DNA of 64,000 bases from Areca catechu (Eukaryota > Streptophyta > Magnoliopsida > Arecales > Arecaceae). This document shows, piece by piece, positions 33,311 through 45,240 of this stretch. The translations under genes and the position numbers were made by a program. The stretch spans positions 183,680,526-183,744,525 of the forward strand of contig CM038039.1 in the NCBI GenBank assembly GCA_021397845.1. The letters are read 5' to 3'. The notes beneath the pieces are model-generated. The model worked only from the letters and a program-made list of their open reading frames with translations, made no database searches and was not told where the DNA came from. Each line of letters starts with the position of its first letter. Position 1 is the first letter of the stretch.

Positions 33311-35106
33311 TCGGCGTGGCATTGTCCGAGCGCTCGATTATGTATTTGTGCTAGTCCCATTCATTTTATGATGACCTTATTCAATGTGCAGTTTGTAGCC
33401 CATGCTGGCTATAGGGTCAGTGATTTGTTTTTACTGTCGTGGGCCCTATCTCTAGCTCGACCATATTTTTCACTAATAGCCTCCAACATAGATGTAATAT
33501 GGCTCGTGCCTTACTGATAGGCTTTCTAACTAAGGATGTCCTTTTAAACTTTGACTCTACAGTAATGCTCGTAGAGCCCGACCCTGACTCATAAGTTGAT
33601 GGTCTAAATTAAGCCCTATGCCTCATCACCTCGAGTGGCTATTGATCATCCAAGTTCACTTGAATGGCAGCATAGATCCATGCCTCCTCGTATGGAGTGG
33701 AAGCTTCCTTTGACTTCCTAAAGTATAGGAAGGTGACTATGTGGCTCGGCAGTCTACCTCCATCTTCTTCAAAGTTTTCTTTCATTGCTCTAAAATCAGC
33801 AAAATATCTCTTAATCAGTTGATGGATCTTTTGTAGGCATTTTCAGTATATAGCTACATCAAAGTAATTGTTAGCCAAGTGTTGCTTTAATTAAGTTATC
33901 CTTTCTTGAACTTTGTTTTGTACCAGTTACATTTTTAATGATGCCAACTTGAGAGCTTCTGTCTTAAACCAATATTACATTCTAGATCCTTATTTCTTGA
34001 TGGATCTATTCTTGAAGGTTGAACAAGCACATCAGTTCAGTGATTATATAAAAAAATTAAAATTTTGTTATCCTAATTTATTATTTTATAGAATTAATAA
34101 ATATTATTAAATTTAAAAATTATAAATAATTAATTTAATCTTAGATTTACGTAGAATTTTATCACATATACTACATATATTTTTTTCTAAAACAGTGAGC
34201 ATGCATGAAATGCTAGTTTTTTTTTAATTTTATTCAAATTTAGCTCTAGACCACTATGCACATGATATTTCAAAACTTTGATAAATAGATACCAAATTTA
34301 CATTGAAAGTAGCTTGCAAATCCCTAAATAATATTTTAATTTTATAGTTATTTTTTTTAAAAAATAAATTAATAAAATATATTTTTAATCTAAAAATTAT
34401 ATATTTAATGAAAATTGATAATTTTAGTGTCATTGGGTAGATCATCTATAGATCTACAACATATAATTAAATCATGCCAAAATAAAAAATTTTGGCATGA
34501 TCTCCACTTATTTTTCTAATTTTTAGGAATTTTGAAGTTCCAAAAAATAAAAAGGTGAGGTAGGGAAGAAAGGGAGGTGGTGAGACAGAAGCATGTATAC
34601 CTATAATCGATGGTTTCTTTTCATTTTGTAGCTCTTTTTTACTATGGAGAAGGGGGACTTTTTTCTAAGGAGAAGTCTTGGGAGACTTTTCTTCCTCTTT
34701 CCCATCTTTAAATGTCTGAATTGGGATGAACATGTTGGTTTGGCCCCATACGGTACCAAATTGCTCAAACTGGTTCAACCCCATATTGTACCAAACCTCT
34801 CGTTTGGATAAGTTCACAATTGGTCGGACCCCATTTTGAATTGAATTCATGGCCGAACTAACTCGATTTTGCACCTATTCAATTCGGTATGGACCGAACT
34901 TAGCAGTTCAGTCTGATTCAGTGAACCTTTGTAGAGCAGCTTAGACGTTGTGTCCATGACCATGGATGGGGTGCGTGTTGTTGTAGAATAAGGGAGAACC
35001 TCACATAAAGCTTTCTTGATCTTATTATAATAGAGGATAGTTAAGTTTAGAAATAACTTTCCTTGGGTAGCTTTTAATACAAAGTAACCCCTTCTAGTGG
35101 TTTCTC
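33311..35106. other. No gene recognised
   Basis: Anonymous sequence. 34080-34450 is very A/T-rich. The part around 33300-33800 could be decayed transposon sequence, but I see no domain. Short frames such as 33913-34110 have no features. Confidence 0.5.
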
Positions 35107-35109
35107 TTA

Positions 35110-35797
35110 GGCAATGTTTGGAATGGGAATAGGGGCATGGAATAGGCCCTTATTCCCAGCTATTCTGCCAAACGGATGTAAAAAGTTATGTGGGCCCCAT
35201 ACCTTTTCGTAATCTAGTCAACGGCTTTTATTCTCATTTTGCTATTCCATGCCCTCCCATGGAATAGCCCTATTCCTACTTTTCTTATTCCAAGGACAGT
35301 GTAGGGATTTAAAATTTATTTTTTATTTTAAATTAATGTTAATAAATTTATTTTTAATTTTATATTTAAAATACCATACTAATAAATTATTTACTTAAAT
35401 ATAAAATATTTACTATAAATTATTATTAATATAAAAAAATTTAAATTAATGTTAATAAATTTTTAATAGATCATATTCATAAATTATTATTAATATAAAA
35501 ATATATTTACTTAAATATAAAATTAAATATGAATTTTATAAATCATTTTATCTTATTATTTGATCAGGGTTATTTTTAGGATTTCAAAAAATTCTTCTCC
35601 TATTCTTGGTGGAATACAGGCTTATTCCCATGTCATCCAAACACCATTTGGAATAACACTGCATTAATTACACTGGAATAAGATGGAATATCAGATTTTG
35701 ATCCAAACAGAAATTGAGAATAACAACAAGAATAGGCTATTCTTGAGGAATACCTATTCCTATTCCAAAAATAACCTTTTGCTATCCAAATACTATA
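35110..35797. mobile_element. MITE-like element, Harbinger type
   Basis: 688 bp flanked by TTA (35107-35109 and 35798-35800), the target duplication of PIF/Harbinger. The ends are an imperfect inverted repeat (GGCAATGTTTGG against CCAAATACTATA). Subterminal parts also pair: GGAATGGGAATAGG on the left, CCTATTCCTATTCC on the right. The core is A/T-rich with no ORF. Such elements are moved by transposases encoded elsewhere. Confidence 0.6.
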
Positions 35798-36189
35798 TTA
35801 GTTTTCACTATAAGTAACTCCTTTTAATGATTATTTCTATGAACAACTCTCTCTAGGTCTTATTGCATGACCTATTGCATGAATGACAAGTGGTAAATTA
35901 TGACCATTCCAAGTGTCAAGATTCAACTAAATAAATAATGTAACCAAATTTTGGCCGATTCATAAGTGTTGACTATTTACTGTAGTTGTCCGTTAATCAA
36001 TTTATTTGGATATAAATATTTTCATATCTACATCTTTTTCAAAGATCTTTTTTCTTTATAATAATAACCTAAGTTATCCACTATAGATATGCACCATTAA
36101 CTTGTCTATTTTTAATGTCTGTTATTGCTAATGCATGGTTTAAACACTGGCCACATTATCCTTGGACCAGCCAGGTGCCTATAAATTGG

Positions 36190-36540
36190 GGTGTGGCCAG
36201 GGATCTCAGTACTGTCCCGAATCGTCCGGTTCGGGATGTACAATATTATACCGGTCAAGAGCCGGTATGATTCATCTATAAAAAATGATCCGGCACTAAA
36301 AAAATAAAAAAAAATTATTTCGTAATGGTCCAGTACGGTACCGTACCGTTCGGTTCGCCTCGGTTCAGGTCCGGTTCGCCCCGGTTCAGGTCCGGTTCAT
36401 GCCTGATTCAGGTCAAATAATTTTGCCATGGAGAGAGAAGGAATTTTTTAAATTTTATGGATCCAGTATGGTATGGTACGGTACCGTATCGTACCAGTCG
36501 GTGACCTGTATGGGACTCGGTACTAGTTCAGTATTTCTTG
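36190..36540. repeat. Palindromic GGTACC/CCGGTTCGG-rich patch
   Basis: Contains GTACGGTACCGTACCG near 36337 and TACGGTACCGTATCGTACC near 36477, plus three GGTTCAGGTCCGGTTC units (36360-36400). The two halves are loosely inverted relative to each other, so the patch may be a small foldback element. No coding. Confidence 0.45.
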
Positions 36541-37880
36541 GATGTAGCACTTCTTAAGGTTTAGCTAGTTGGGCTTGAACAATGCAACTCACTGTGAATC
36601 GAGATGTATCGAGCACAAAGTGAGACTAAAAGAAATTCTTTTGCTAGTTTTCCAATATTGCATCTTGGCAATCTTTGGTATTTTTCATTACTCCGTTGAT
36701 TCAATGTAAACTAATAATATTCCAATTTTTAATAGGCAAAGACAGTTGTTCAATGTATTCTCATAATAAGTGATGTGAAAGCATGTATTACAGAAGATAT
36801 GCTATTCTGCAATAATTTTGTTGTGTAGTGTGTAATGATCTGAGCTGAGCATTAAAAAAAAAAGCAACCATAAACTTGGCAATGGTTGACAATCAAATGA
36901 AATAAATGTTCATATGTGTATATGCTGTTATCTTTGGATTTCATTTTTCTAATACCACTTCTCTAAAGTGGACTACTGTGTATGACCTGAGTTGAGCTTA
37001 ACATTCATCCATAAATTTCAAATAAGTATTTAATACATAGATTGCCTGACTATGATCGTGCCCTTCAAGGGCACTGTTTCAATGAGGAAGAACGTATGTT
37101 GCACAATGTTCCAACTACTTTTATTGCCAGCTAATTAGGGCTTAGGGGCATGTTACATGCTTCATATTGATACATAAGCACTCATGACGTTCCTCCATTC
37201 CTAGAACTTTCTATTCTAGCATTATATTGTTTTTGAGATAATATCGATAAATCTACCTTGCCGAGCAGGTTATCCTCAAAAACCTTCCCCCAAACAGTTC
37301 TATAATAAATGAAATAGAAGAAAACGTGAAGAGCTTTCTTGTGAGCAAGGCATTGTTGACAGGAGATATTTCAACAGCTCATCCTTTGCGCCATCTACGA
37401 AGTGAAAGTGCAAGTTTCTTTATTATTCCTGAGTTGCTTTGTCCTCTTAGGAGCATCTTCCAAAGTCCTTGGTGTGCTACTTGAAATAATTGGTAGAAAT
37501 AGGCATCAGATGCAGCTAATTAACAAATATTTTAAATATACACATTCCTTCTAGTGTCCATATTTTCTGGTCAAGCATAAATGTTAGAAAGCATGGCACT
37601 TGATAGTTCAAGGCAATGACTATGAGAAGAAGGGAGATTAAAGTTAATAATGGAAATTAAGCTTCAGTGGCTACTGTGAGACAGCATTATAGGTCAAGGA
37701 GTAACGTTATTGGGTCACATATGAATTTTACTTGTTTTTTTGGATGAAAACGATATCATGAAACAAGGAAGGTGAAACCAAGAAACAGGGTTGTCTATTA
37801 TTCAAATTTCAAATCACTAGAAAACAGCTTGCATTTACTCAAAATTTGGCATGGTAAAAGATTGTTCAATTAGTATTCAC
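36541..37880. other. No gene recognised
   Basis: Non-repetitive-looking A/T-rich sequence without a convincing ORF. I considered a decayed LINE around 37200-37500 but found no firm motif. Confidence 0.45.
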
Positions 37881-37904
37881 ACTAGGGTTCAAGACTATGG
37901 TTTA

Positions 37905-38030
37905 AGTAAGTTTCCCAGCTTGAAGGTGCGGGACTTTGTAAGTTTCCCGGCTTAAAGGTACGGGGCTTCGTATGTTTCCCGACTTAAAGGTGCGGGGTTT
38001 CGTAAGTTTTCCGGCTTAGTCCGCCGGACT
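37905..38030. repeat. Short tandem array in G, about 33-bp unit, about four copies
   Basis: Units of the type GTAAGTTTCCCGGCTTAAAGG followed by TGCGGGGCTTC. It sits downstream of the integrase remains on the minus strand, the same relative place as the 59-bp array in E. Confidence 0.65.
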
Positions 38031-38129
38031 TGAAGTCGAACGGAGGCGCTCCTGCACAAGTAAAAGATAAAGTTGCACCAAAAAGGAACTTAAATAACTG
38101 AGAAGAAGTCTTACATCACTAGTAGTGCC

Positions 38130-38560
38130 CTTTTAAATCACTCGTGTTACAGGTTCACGTGCATTGGGCGGCGCCGGCGAGGTAGTAGGCTCCTCCCGGT
38201 TGGGCCTCGACCCCCTTGCTGGGGCCCTTCATGGGAGTTGCAGTAGCGCACTATTCTTTACCGGCAGGCTACCCCCCAGGGTCAGGCCTTGTCTCTTATC
38301 TTATCTAGCCCCATGTGGATCCCTAGCAGGATGGCTCGGCTAGTCACCTCGGCCTCCCCGTTGATCCGAGGGTGGGCTACGGAAGGTGAACAACGATGGA
38401 TGCCGAGATTAGTGCAAAAATCCTTAAGATCCTTCCTGAGGTCGAGCCCCGGCCATTGTTGGGGTGTCGTCTCTCCCCTTGGCCTTCTTTGGGGTTCTCC
38501 CTACCCCCCAGGAAATCATCCCTATCGGCTTCCCGATGGGCCGTTTGTTGATGGCGAGTG
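38130..38560 (-). pseudogene. Rearranged Tat polyprotein fragments in G
   Basis: From 38560 the minus strand reads KPIGMISWGVGRTPKKA, the linker before protease in E (KPVGMISWGAAFVPKKA at 44650). Within 100 bases it passes to DLKDFCTNLGIH and AHPRINGEAEVTS, the integrase core that in E lies nearly 5 kb further on, with the catalytic Glu. A piece of integrase C-terminus (PGGAYYLAG) follows near 38200-38160. A large internal deletion fused these parts. Confidence 0.65.
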
Positions 38561-38587
38561 GACGGGGCTCTTCACCCCAGCTCATCT

Positions 38588-38607
38588 CCCCTTCCTAGCG
38601 CGCCAAT
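38588..38607 (-). other. Primer binding site of G
   Basis: The minus strand reads GATTGGCGCGCTAGGAAGGG next to the LTR end. Element E has TTAGCATGCTAGGTAGGGGG at the same place. The shared core TTGGCGCGCTAGG-AGGGG belongs to the TGGCGC class used by Tat elements rather than the tRNA-iMet class. Confidence 0.6.
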
Positions 38608-38608
38608 C

Positions 38609-40745
38609 TATTACTGCCAAGATCTCCATAGCTTGTAGCTCCGACGTGCTGCGAGTGCATCGGGTTCCCATGGGGTGCTTGTCCCTCCCTTTTCTGGCTG
38701 GCTCCTCAGTCTGGCCGCCCTGCAAAAAAGAGAAGACCCGGGCCGGGGATTCCAGCAGGGATACTCCGATGATCAAGTCAGACAGGACGATCAAGGAAAA
38801 TAGAATCTCTGTGGCAGAGAGCTTGAGGGGCTCTCCGTCAAGAGGGTGAAAGGTAAAATTGAGGTGGAAAGAACAAGCGGAGATGGGAGCGAAGAGCTTG
38901 GAAGGATCTATTGGGGATCCCTCGCTCACTCGCCCTCCATCCCCTCCTTACCTATTTCCCTCCTTTTTTCTCTTCTTTTTTCCTTTCTCTTTTCAGGGAG
39001 GGGCTCTTTTTTTATATGGGATGGCCCAGAATAGGTCTGGGGCTTTGTCCCAGTGTCCCTTTTCGTGTGCCCTCTCTAGGAGGGGCTTACTGTTGCCTGT
39101 GGCTTCCCTCTTGTCGAGCCGGTCCTTAGGAGGAGATCTTTTCTTTGGGGGTGCATACCGGCATGGCACATATCCTGTCCCTTCTGGTGATGAGTTCTCT
39201 ATGGAAGGGGTGGGCACCGTGCTACCGAGCCTCGTGCCATGGTGGAAAATTTCCATTCCTAGAGAGACCATTCGAGCATTGCAGGGTCCTGGGATCTTAA
39301 TGGAATACTCCTCTTGGAGAAGGTTCGTGCTTCATGTCATGGGGGTTGAAGCTCCCAGTTACACGATCATCAACATGGTGGCATGCTACAGGATCTGGGG
39401 CCTGAAGGCCCCTGAAGGAGCACTCTTTACACAGAGCACACGGGTAGCGCACTGTAGAACTTGAATTAATGGCAGGGTGTGCGCCACCTTCTAGAGGTTG
39501 CAGGCAGACGAGGACCCCCCTTTGCTATGGTTCGAGTTCCTGTTGATCTTTTTCTCTTTTGCTATTGGTGGGAATTCTTTTCTCTGTGGGGTAGGAAAGG
39601 GGCCCGTTTTGAAAGCCTTGTCTTGTAGCATAAGCACGACCCCGATCGAGAGCTGGCCTCAGACGGGGGCTCACTTTATGAGCACGATCTTGGCTGGGAG
39701 CTGATCTCAGTAGGAGGGATCACCTTGGCAGCATGAGCGCAACCTCAATTGGGAGCTGGCCTTAGATAGGGGGCTCGTCCTATGAGCACGATCCTGGATA
39801 GGAGCTAACCTCGGTAGGAGGGCTCACCTTGGCAGCATGAGCGCGACCCCGGTCGAGAGCTGGCCTCAGATAGGGGGCTTGCCTAATGAGCATGACCTCG
39901 GCTAGGAGCTAACCTTGGTAGGAGGGCTCGCCTTGGTAGTATGAGCATGATCTCGGTCGGGAGCTGGCCTCAGACGGGGGGCTCGTTCTATGAGCACGAC
40001 CTTGGTTGGGAGCTGACCTCGACAGGAGGGCTTGCCTTGGTAGCATGAGCGCGACCCCAGCCGGGAGCTAGCCTCAGATGAGGGGCTCACCCTATGAGCA
40101 TGACCCTGATTGGGAGCTGACCTCGATAGGAGAGCTTGCCTTGGCAGCATGAGCACGATCCCAGTCAGGAGCTAGCCTCAGACAAGGGGCTCGCCTTATG
40201 AGCACGACCCCGGCTAGGAGCTGACCTTGGCAGGAGGGCTCGTCTTGGTAGCATGAGCATGACTAGCTGGCCTCAAACGGGGGGCATGCCCAATGAGCAC
40301 GACCTCGACTGGGAGCTAACCTTGGCAGGAGAGCTCGCCTTGACAGCATGAGTGTGACCTCGATCAAGAGCTGGCCTCAAACGAGGGGCTTGTCCAATGA
40401 GCACGACCCTGGCTGGGAGCTGACCTCGACAGGAGGGCTTGTCTTGGTAGTATGAGTGCGACCCCGACCGGGAGCTGGCCTCAGACGAGGGGCTTGCCTA
40501 ATGTGCATGACCCCGGCTGGGAGCTGACCTCGGCAGGAGGGCTTGCCTTAGCAGCTTGAGCGTGACCCTGACCGGGAGCTGGCCTCAAACGGGGGGCTTG
40601 CCTAATGAGTATGACCCCGACTGGGAGCTGACCTCGGTAGGAGGGCTCACCTTGGCTTTTTGGTTTGGCCACCATGCTCAGGTGGTGGACTCTTTGTCAG
40701 CGAGGCCGCCAGCAGAGGTTCCATGTCAGTAGATGTGCCACATCA
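38609..40745 (-). repeat. 5' LTR of Tat remnant G (2.1 kb, expanded)
   Basis: Plus-strand ends are TATTACTGCC (E and F: TG/TTGCTGCC) and GCCACATCA. Landmarks shared with F's LTR include GACCCGGGCCGGGGATTCC. It is about 800 bases longer than the LTR of E, accounted for by the 106-bp array. Confidence 0.65.
39620..40660. repeat. Tandem array in LTR of G, 106-bp unit, about ten copies
   Basis: Each unit is made of two related halves of about 53 bp. One contains GAGCTGGCCTCAGACGGGGG. The other contains GAGCTGACCTCGGCAGGAGG. A GAGCACGACC or GAGCGCGACC block alternates in between. Copies differ by point changes, and one is shortened near 40262. Open frames here are array artefacts. Confidence 0.85.
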
Positions 40746-41632
40746 TGCACTAAAGCCAATCAGCCATACACTTCAGCCCCATTTCATGTGCTTCAATTTT
40801 AGCTAGACAAAGCTTTCTAAGCTAGTGGGTCGACAATATCTCATGTGAAGTTTATTCTCTGCACCTTAATAAGGTAGTCACAAATTGAATCATCGCTCTA
40901 TGTGTTTAGACTCTAGTGAGATCTTGGTTCCTCAGCTAAAGCTATGGCACCATTGTTGCTATGATGGAGTGTTATGCCATCTAACGATATCATACTCATA
41001 TGTAACAAACTATTGAACTAGAATACATCCTAGCATCTTTAGAAGCAATGATGTAGTCAGTCTTCCTGGTCAAACCTATAATGATTGGTTTCAAACCACC
41101 ATTGTAAAAGAACTTATCATATGTATTCTTATTCCCTCATTTATCTCTTTAAAAATCTAAAACATATCTTTAGTACTCATATCCAACAATCATAACTTGG
41201 ATTTGACCGACATTTGCTTATGACATTCACAACAAAATCAAATTATGTACATAGCATGGTTCATATGAGGCTCCTTATGATCAAAGCTCTAAAGAATCTA
41301 GCTCATATTAAAATTTCTTTACATGTGTTAGGACATATTTTAGAGATTAATTCAATACATAAGGAGTTAAATCTCATATTAGAATTTTTAGGCTGAACAT
41401 CTTTAGCATTTCCTTAATGTACAATTTTGTGATAGGCTTAGCATCTTCCTTGATCTAACTCATAGACATATATTCCAAATGTAGGATGCTTACCAAAAAT
41501 CTATTGGAGAATTATCTAGACAATCATAACCTAATCTAGGTCAGCATGGGAATTTTATTCCTAATGCGAGAATATTATCTTCGTAAAGTGTGAGAAATTA
41601 TATACTCCTACCAATCTTTTATAAACATGTGG
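40746..41632. other. Spacer between G and E, no gene recognised
   Basis: A/T-rich anonymous sequence. One open frame at 41214-41396 has no features. Confidence 0.5.
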
Positions 41633-42986
41633 TGATGTGGCAAGACCGCTGATGTGGAGTAGCTATCAGACGCCATGTCAAAGATGCCCGCCGTGCCAGG
41701 CGCCGCGTCAGATTCCCTGCTCGGACTCCTACGTCGGGTCGACCTCCCGAGACAACGGGACCACCCATCGAACCCGAGCTCTGTCCTCCACCAGGTCACG
41801 CCCGCGAGCCCAGGATACCTAGGCCAGAGCCTAGCGGCGCCCTCTAGATCGAGCCCCTCTTCAAGGTTGAGCCATCTGGTCCGGGCCCTCGCTCTGCCCT
41901 CCAGAGCGAGCCCCTCGGGGATCGAGTCCTGTGGTCGGAGTCGAGCCCGCCCTCCTTCGCCTCGTGGAGCCTCTCCAACGTCGAGCCCTCTGGACTGGAC
42001 CCATGCTCTGCCCTCCAAAGCGAGCCCCTCAGGGATCGAGCCCCGTAGTCGGAGTCGAGCCCAGCCCTCCTCCACCACATGGAGCCTCTTCGAGGTCGAG
42101 CCCTCTAGACTAGGCCCGTGCTCTGCCCTCCTCTACCAAGGCAACCCCACGAGCTCGGGATGCTTAGGTCGGAGTCCAGTCCTGCCTTTCCAGCTCAACT
42201 CCTAGCTCAGGTGTAAGCACTGGCGAACCGCCCGAGGATTGCACTAAGACATCCGCCAGGCCACAATGACCACCTGCGACCGCCGATTACACCAGAAAGG
42301 AGAGAGGCCCACTGATCGAGATGCCACGCTCCTCACCAACTGCCTGAATCACTCGAAGGAGAAAGTCAACCAGGAGATTCGAATCCCGGGGGCTGCAGCC
42401 CCCCGATCGAGGTACTACCAGGTTTCCCGGAATGAGACGACCAGAAGGAATGTTAGGACATATGACAGCTTTCCTTATCATGAATCGAGAAAGGTGCCTC
42501 GGGACACTGTCGCACATGCTTGACAGCTCGACGAAGATTCCAAGACAGGCACCCAACGATAACCTAGACTACAAAGCCCGAAAGAAATGAGGTAATTCAG
42601 AAGGAAATGCAAGGCAACACCACAAAACACACAAGTGCAAGCTCAACCAGAGAGCACAGCACCACAAGCAAATCTAAGCAAGGGCAGGCGGAAAGGCCAT
42701 GCAGAGAATCCCTCTAGCTCGGCCACTCTTGCCCTGATGCACTTGCACCCAACTCTCACACCATTCACTCCTCCTAGTGTGGAGTCCATCAAGAGGGGCT
42801 CGACCAGGAGGATCTATTTTCCTGGATCATCACTGACTTGACCGTTAGAGTGCCCCCACCGGAAACCCCAACCCGGGTCACTAACCCTTGTTTTGTAGGT
42901 CTAGGACCACCGGACGGCCAGACAGTGAAAGGAGCGCACTCTGGTGCCAACAGCAGCTACGAGCCACAACGATCTTGGCAGCAACA
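41633..42986 (+). repeat. 5' LTR of Tat element E (1354 bp)
   Basis: TGATGTGGCAAGACC...GGCAGCAACA. The last 250 bases match, inverted, the start of the F LTR. Between about 41830 and 42150 it contains some two and a half copies of a roughly 127-bp G/C-rich repeat (CGAGCCCCTCGGGGATCGAG landmark). Confidence 0.75.
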
Positions 42987-42987
42987 C

Positions 42988-43008
42988 ATTAGCATGCTAG
43001 GTAGGGGG
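42988..43008 (+). other. Primer binding site of E
   Basis: ATTAGCATGCTAGGTAGGGG immediately after the LTR. It corresponds to TTGGCGCGCTAGG in G with two or three changes, so it is a damaged TGGCGC-type site. Confidence 0.55.
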
Positions 43009-43079
43009 AGAGGCCTGTGAACATTCTTTGATCTAGTTCAAACCCCCCCTTCTTTTTTACAAGCGAGTCCCACGGAAGG

Positions 43080-44524
43080 ATGGTGATGACACGGGCGCGA
43101 GAGGCCTCCACCAGTCGTGCAGGGGACTCCCCCTCTCGGGGGAACTCGCACAACCCAGAGGCGGGGCCATCCGCTCTGGTTCAACCACCTCCAATGGAGT
43201 CTCAGCTGGCTGCACTCGCCCAGCAAAAGTAGATCCTTACCATAGCAGTGCACCAGCTTCAGCACCAGCACCGGTCCTTGGCTACCCACCAGCAACCAGG
43301 GACTCCCGTGGCCCATGCCACAGTCCCCCATGATAGCTTGCGTTCCTTCCAAGGAAGGTCTTTGCAGTCGCGGGCCATCACTGACAACCAGGGTAGCCAT
43401 CAAACTCTGATGAAAAATCAACAAGCTGGGTCTATCGATAGGGAGAGCCACTCACCAAACCTCGGGCGGGCAATATCCAAGCCCCACCGAGGTAGGAAAA
43501 GTAAGACCCCCCGCCGTGGGTGCCATGCACCTTTGTCACCTTCTCCATCTCCTTCGGTGGAGGGGTCCACTGACGAAGCCATCAGGCACGCGATGGAGAA
43601 GCGCCTGGAGGAGCATGACCACAAGTTGGCAGAGTTATCCCGCTGGTTTGCCAATTTATCGGGCTCAGCTATTGAGCCAGCAGGCTACGACGCCCATCTC
43701 CCTTTCTCTTAAGAAATCAAAGGGGAGTCAATTCCGAGTCGGTTCCGTATACCACAGGTGGATCCTTGTGATGGGACCACTGACCCCCTGGACCACCTGG
43801 AAAGCTACCGGGCCCTCATGAGGGTCAGGGAGGCCACCGATGCTCTCCTCTACATCACCTTTTCTACCACTCTCTGGAAGGCAGCTCGGGTGTGGTTCAC
43901 CCACTTGGAGCCAGAGAGAATCAACTCTTTTGCCCATTTGGGGCAGAAGTTCGTGGCCCACTTCGATGCCTGTCCGAAGTTACCATGAGAGGTAGACAGC
44001 CTCTTCTCCATCTAGTAGCAGGACCACGAGCCATTGCGGGACTACGTGGCCTACTTCAAGGCTACCGCGTTGGAGTTTTACAACCTCGAAGAGCCAATTG
44101 CCATGCTGGCACTGAAGCGAGGGCTCAAGACTTCCCGCTTGCCTACTTGCTCGACAAGAAGCCTCCCAAGACTTATTCCGAGCTTCTCCTCCAAGCCCAA
44201 AAGTACATCCGTGCCGAGGAGGTGGGAGCTCGACGGGAAGCCACTGAAGAAGCCGACCCCCGCCAAGATGCTCGGAACCTGAAAGCAGGGCCTCAGGCTC
44301 CAAACTCCCGGAGGGGGCCAAGACCGAAGGGCGCTCCCATTCCTGAGGAGAGTTACACCCCCCTCCTCGTCCCGAGGACAAAAATCCTTATGGAGATCGA
44401 AGGTGAGGACTACCTGAGATTCCCACCTCCGATGAAGCCCTCCACTGGCCATGATAAAACGAAGTACTATCATTTTCACCGTGACCACGACCACGACATC
44501 GAGGAATGTCGCAACCTTAAGTGA
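43080..44524 (+). pseudogene. Gag of Tat element E
   Basis: Starts at the ATG at 43080 (MVMTRAREASTSRAG) and stays in one frame to about 44130 through three in-frame stops (TAG near 43230, TAA 43710, TGA 43986). The capsid core includes DPLDHLESYRALM, FAHLGQKFVAHF and LRDYVAYFKA. A frameshift near 44130 shifts to the frame ending at 44524, with KTYSELLLQAQKYIRAEE and a zinc-knuckle-like HFHRDHDHDIEEC whose first Cys is replaced by His. Gag would assemble the particle; this copy cannot make a full one. Confidence 0.8.
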
Positions 44525-45240
44525 AAACTGAAGAACTCATCAAGAGGGGCTACCTCAAAAGGTTCGTGGGGGTAGACCTCAGGTGGAATCCCAAGCGCTC
44601 GCCACCCTTCCACCAGCTCCAGCAATCGATAACCGCCCTACCGAGAAGCCGGTGGGTATGATCTCCTGGGGAGCCGCGTTCGTGCCTAAGAAGGCCCACG
44701 AGGAAGGGCATCCTGAGAATGTACTCCCCTTTATGAGGGAGGGGGAAGACGGAGAAAAAAATGTAAATAATGATGCCATGGTCGTCGAGATGATGATCGC
44801 GAAGCATCCTGTAAAACGTATCATGGTTGATAGTGGAAGCTCCACAGATGTGCTTTTTTATGATGCCTTCTCCAGGATGAACATTTCTCCCGATCAACTC
44901 AAACCTGTGCATACTCTCCTTGTTGGTTTCACAGGTGATTCTATGAGGGTGAAGGGAGAGATCACTCTCCCAGTCACTACTGGGACCCCACCTCGGTAGA
45001 GCACTATTATGATGACTTTCACGATTGTCAGGCTTCCTTCCGCCTACAACGTGATCCTAGACCAGCCCGGGCTCAACTTGCTTGACACCGTTGTCTCCAC
45101 CAAGAGACTACTTGTACAGTTCCCCACCCCCTACGGTGTTGGAAAGATGAGGGGAACACCCCAGCCGGTGCAGCACTGCTTCTAGTCCCTCCCTAGGGCC
45201 AAGGTCCCCGAGGGTGATCCCAAGGCTGATGATCTCGCCT
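44525..45240 (+). pseudogene. Protease region of Tat element E
   Basis: The open part at 44583-44999 has the linker KPVGMISWGAAFVPKK, then the retropepsin active site VDSGSSTDVLFYDAF at about 44825-44870. A downstream ILDQPGLN block near 45055 corresponds to the usual ILGRP. A stop at 44997 and others at 45183 and 45240 interrupt the same frame. Confidence 0.8.

Larger units (their letters stand above)
37880..40745 (-). mobile_element. Tat-type gypsy remnant G
   Basis: On the minus strand: 5' LTR 40745-38609, primer site 38607-38588, a piece of the gag-protease linker, integrase fragments (38460-38130) and a short tandem repeat (38030-37905). Most of gag, protease, RT and RNase H is deleted, and no 3' LTR is seen. 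Terminal sequences and primer site match E and F. The base after the outer LTR end is at 40746; a duplication partner was not found. Confidence 0.65.

Noticed and set aside
37200..37500. Decayed LINE reverse transcriptase or zinc-binding domain
   Set aside because: A few suggestive residues only; no ordered motifs on either strand.
39902..40675. ORFs on the minus strand with repeated peptides
   Set aside because: Products of the 106-bp array in the LTR of G.
41675..42205. 176-codon plus-strand ORF
   Set aside because: It is inside the 5' LTR of E and follows the roughly 127-bp repeat; the opposite strand is equally open.
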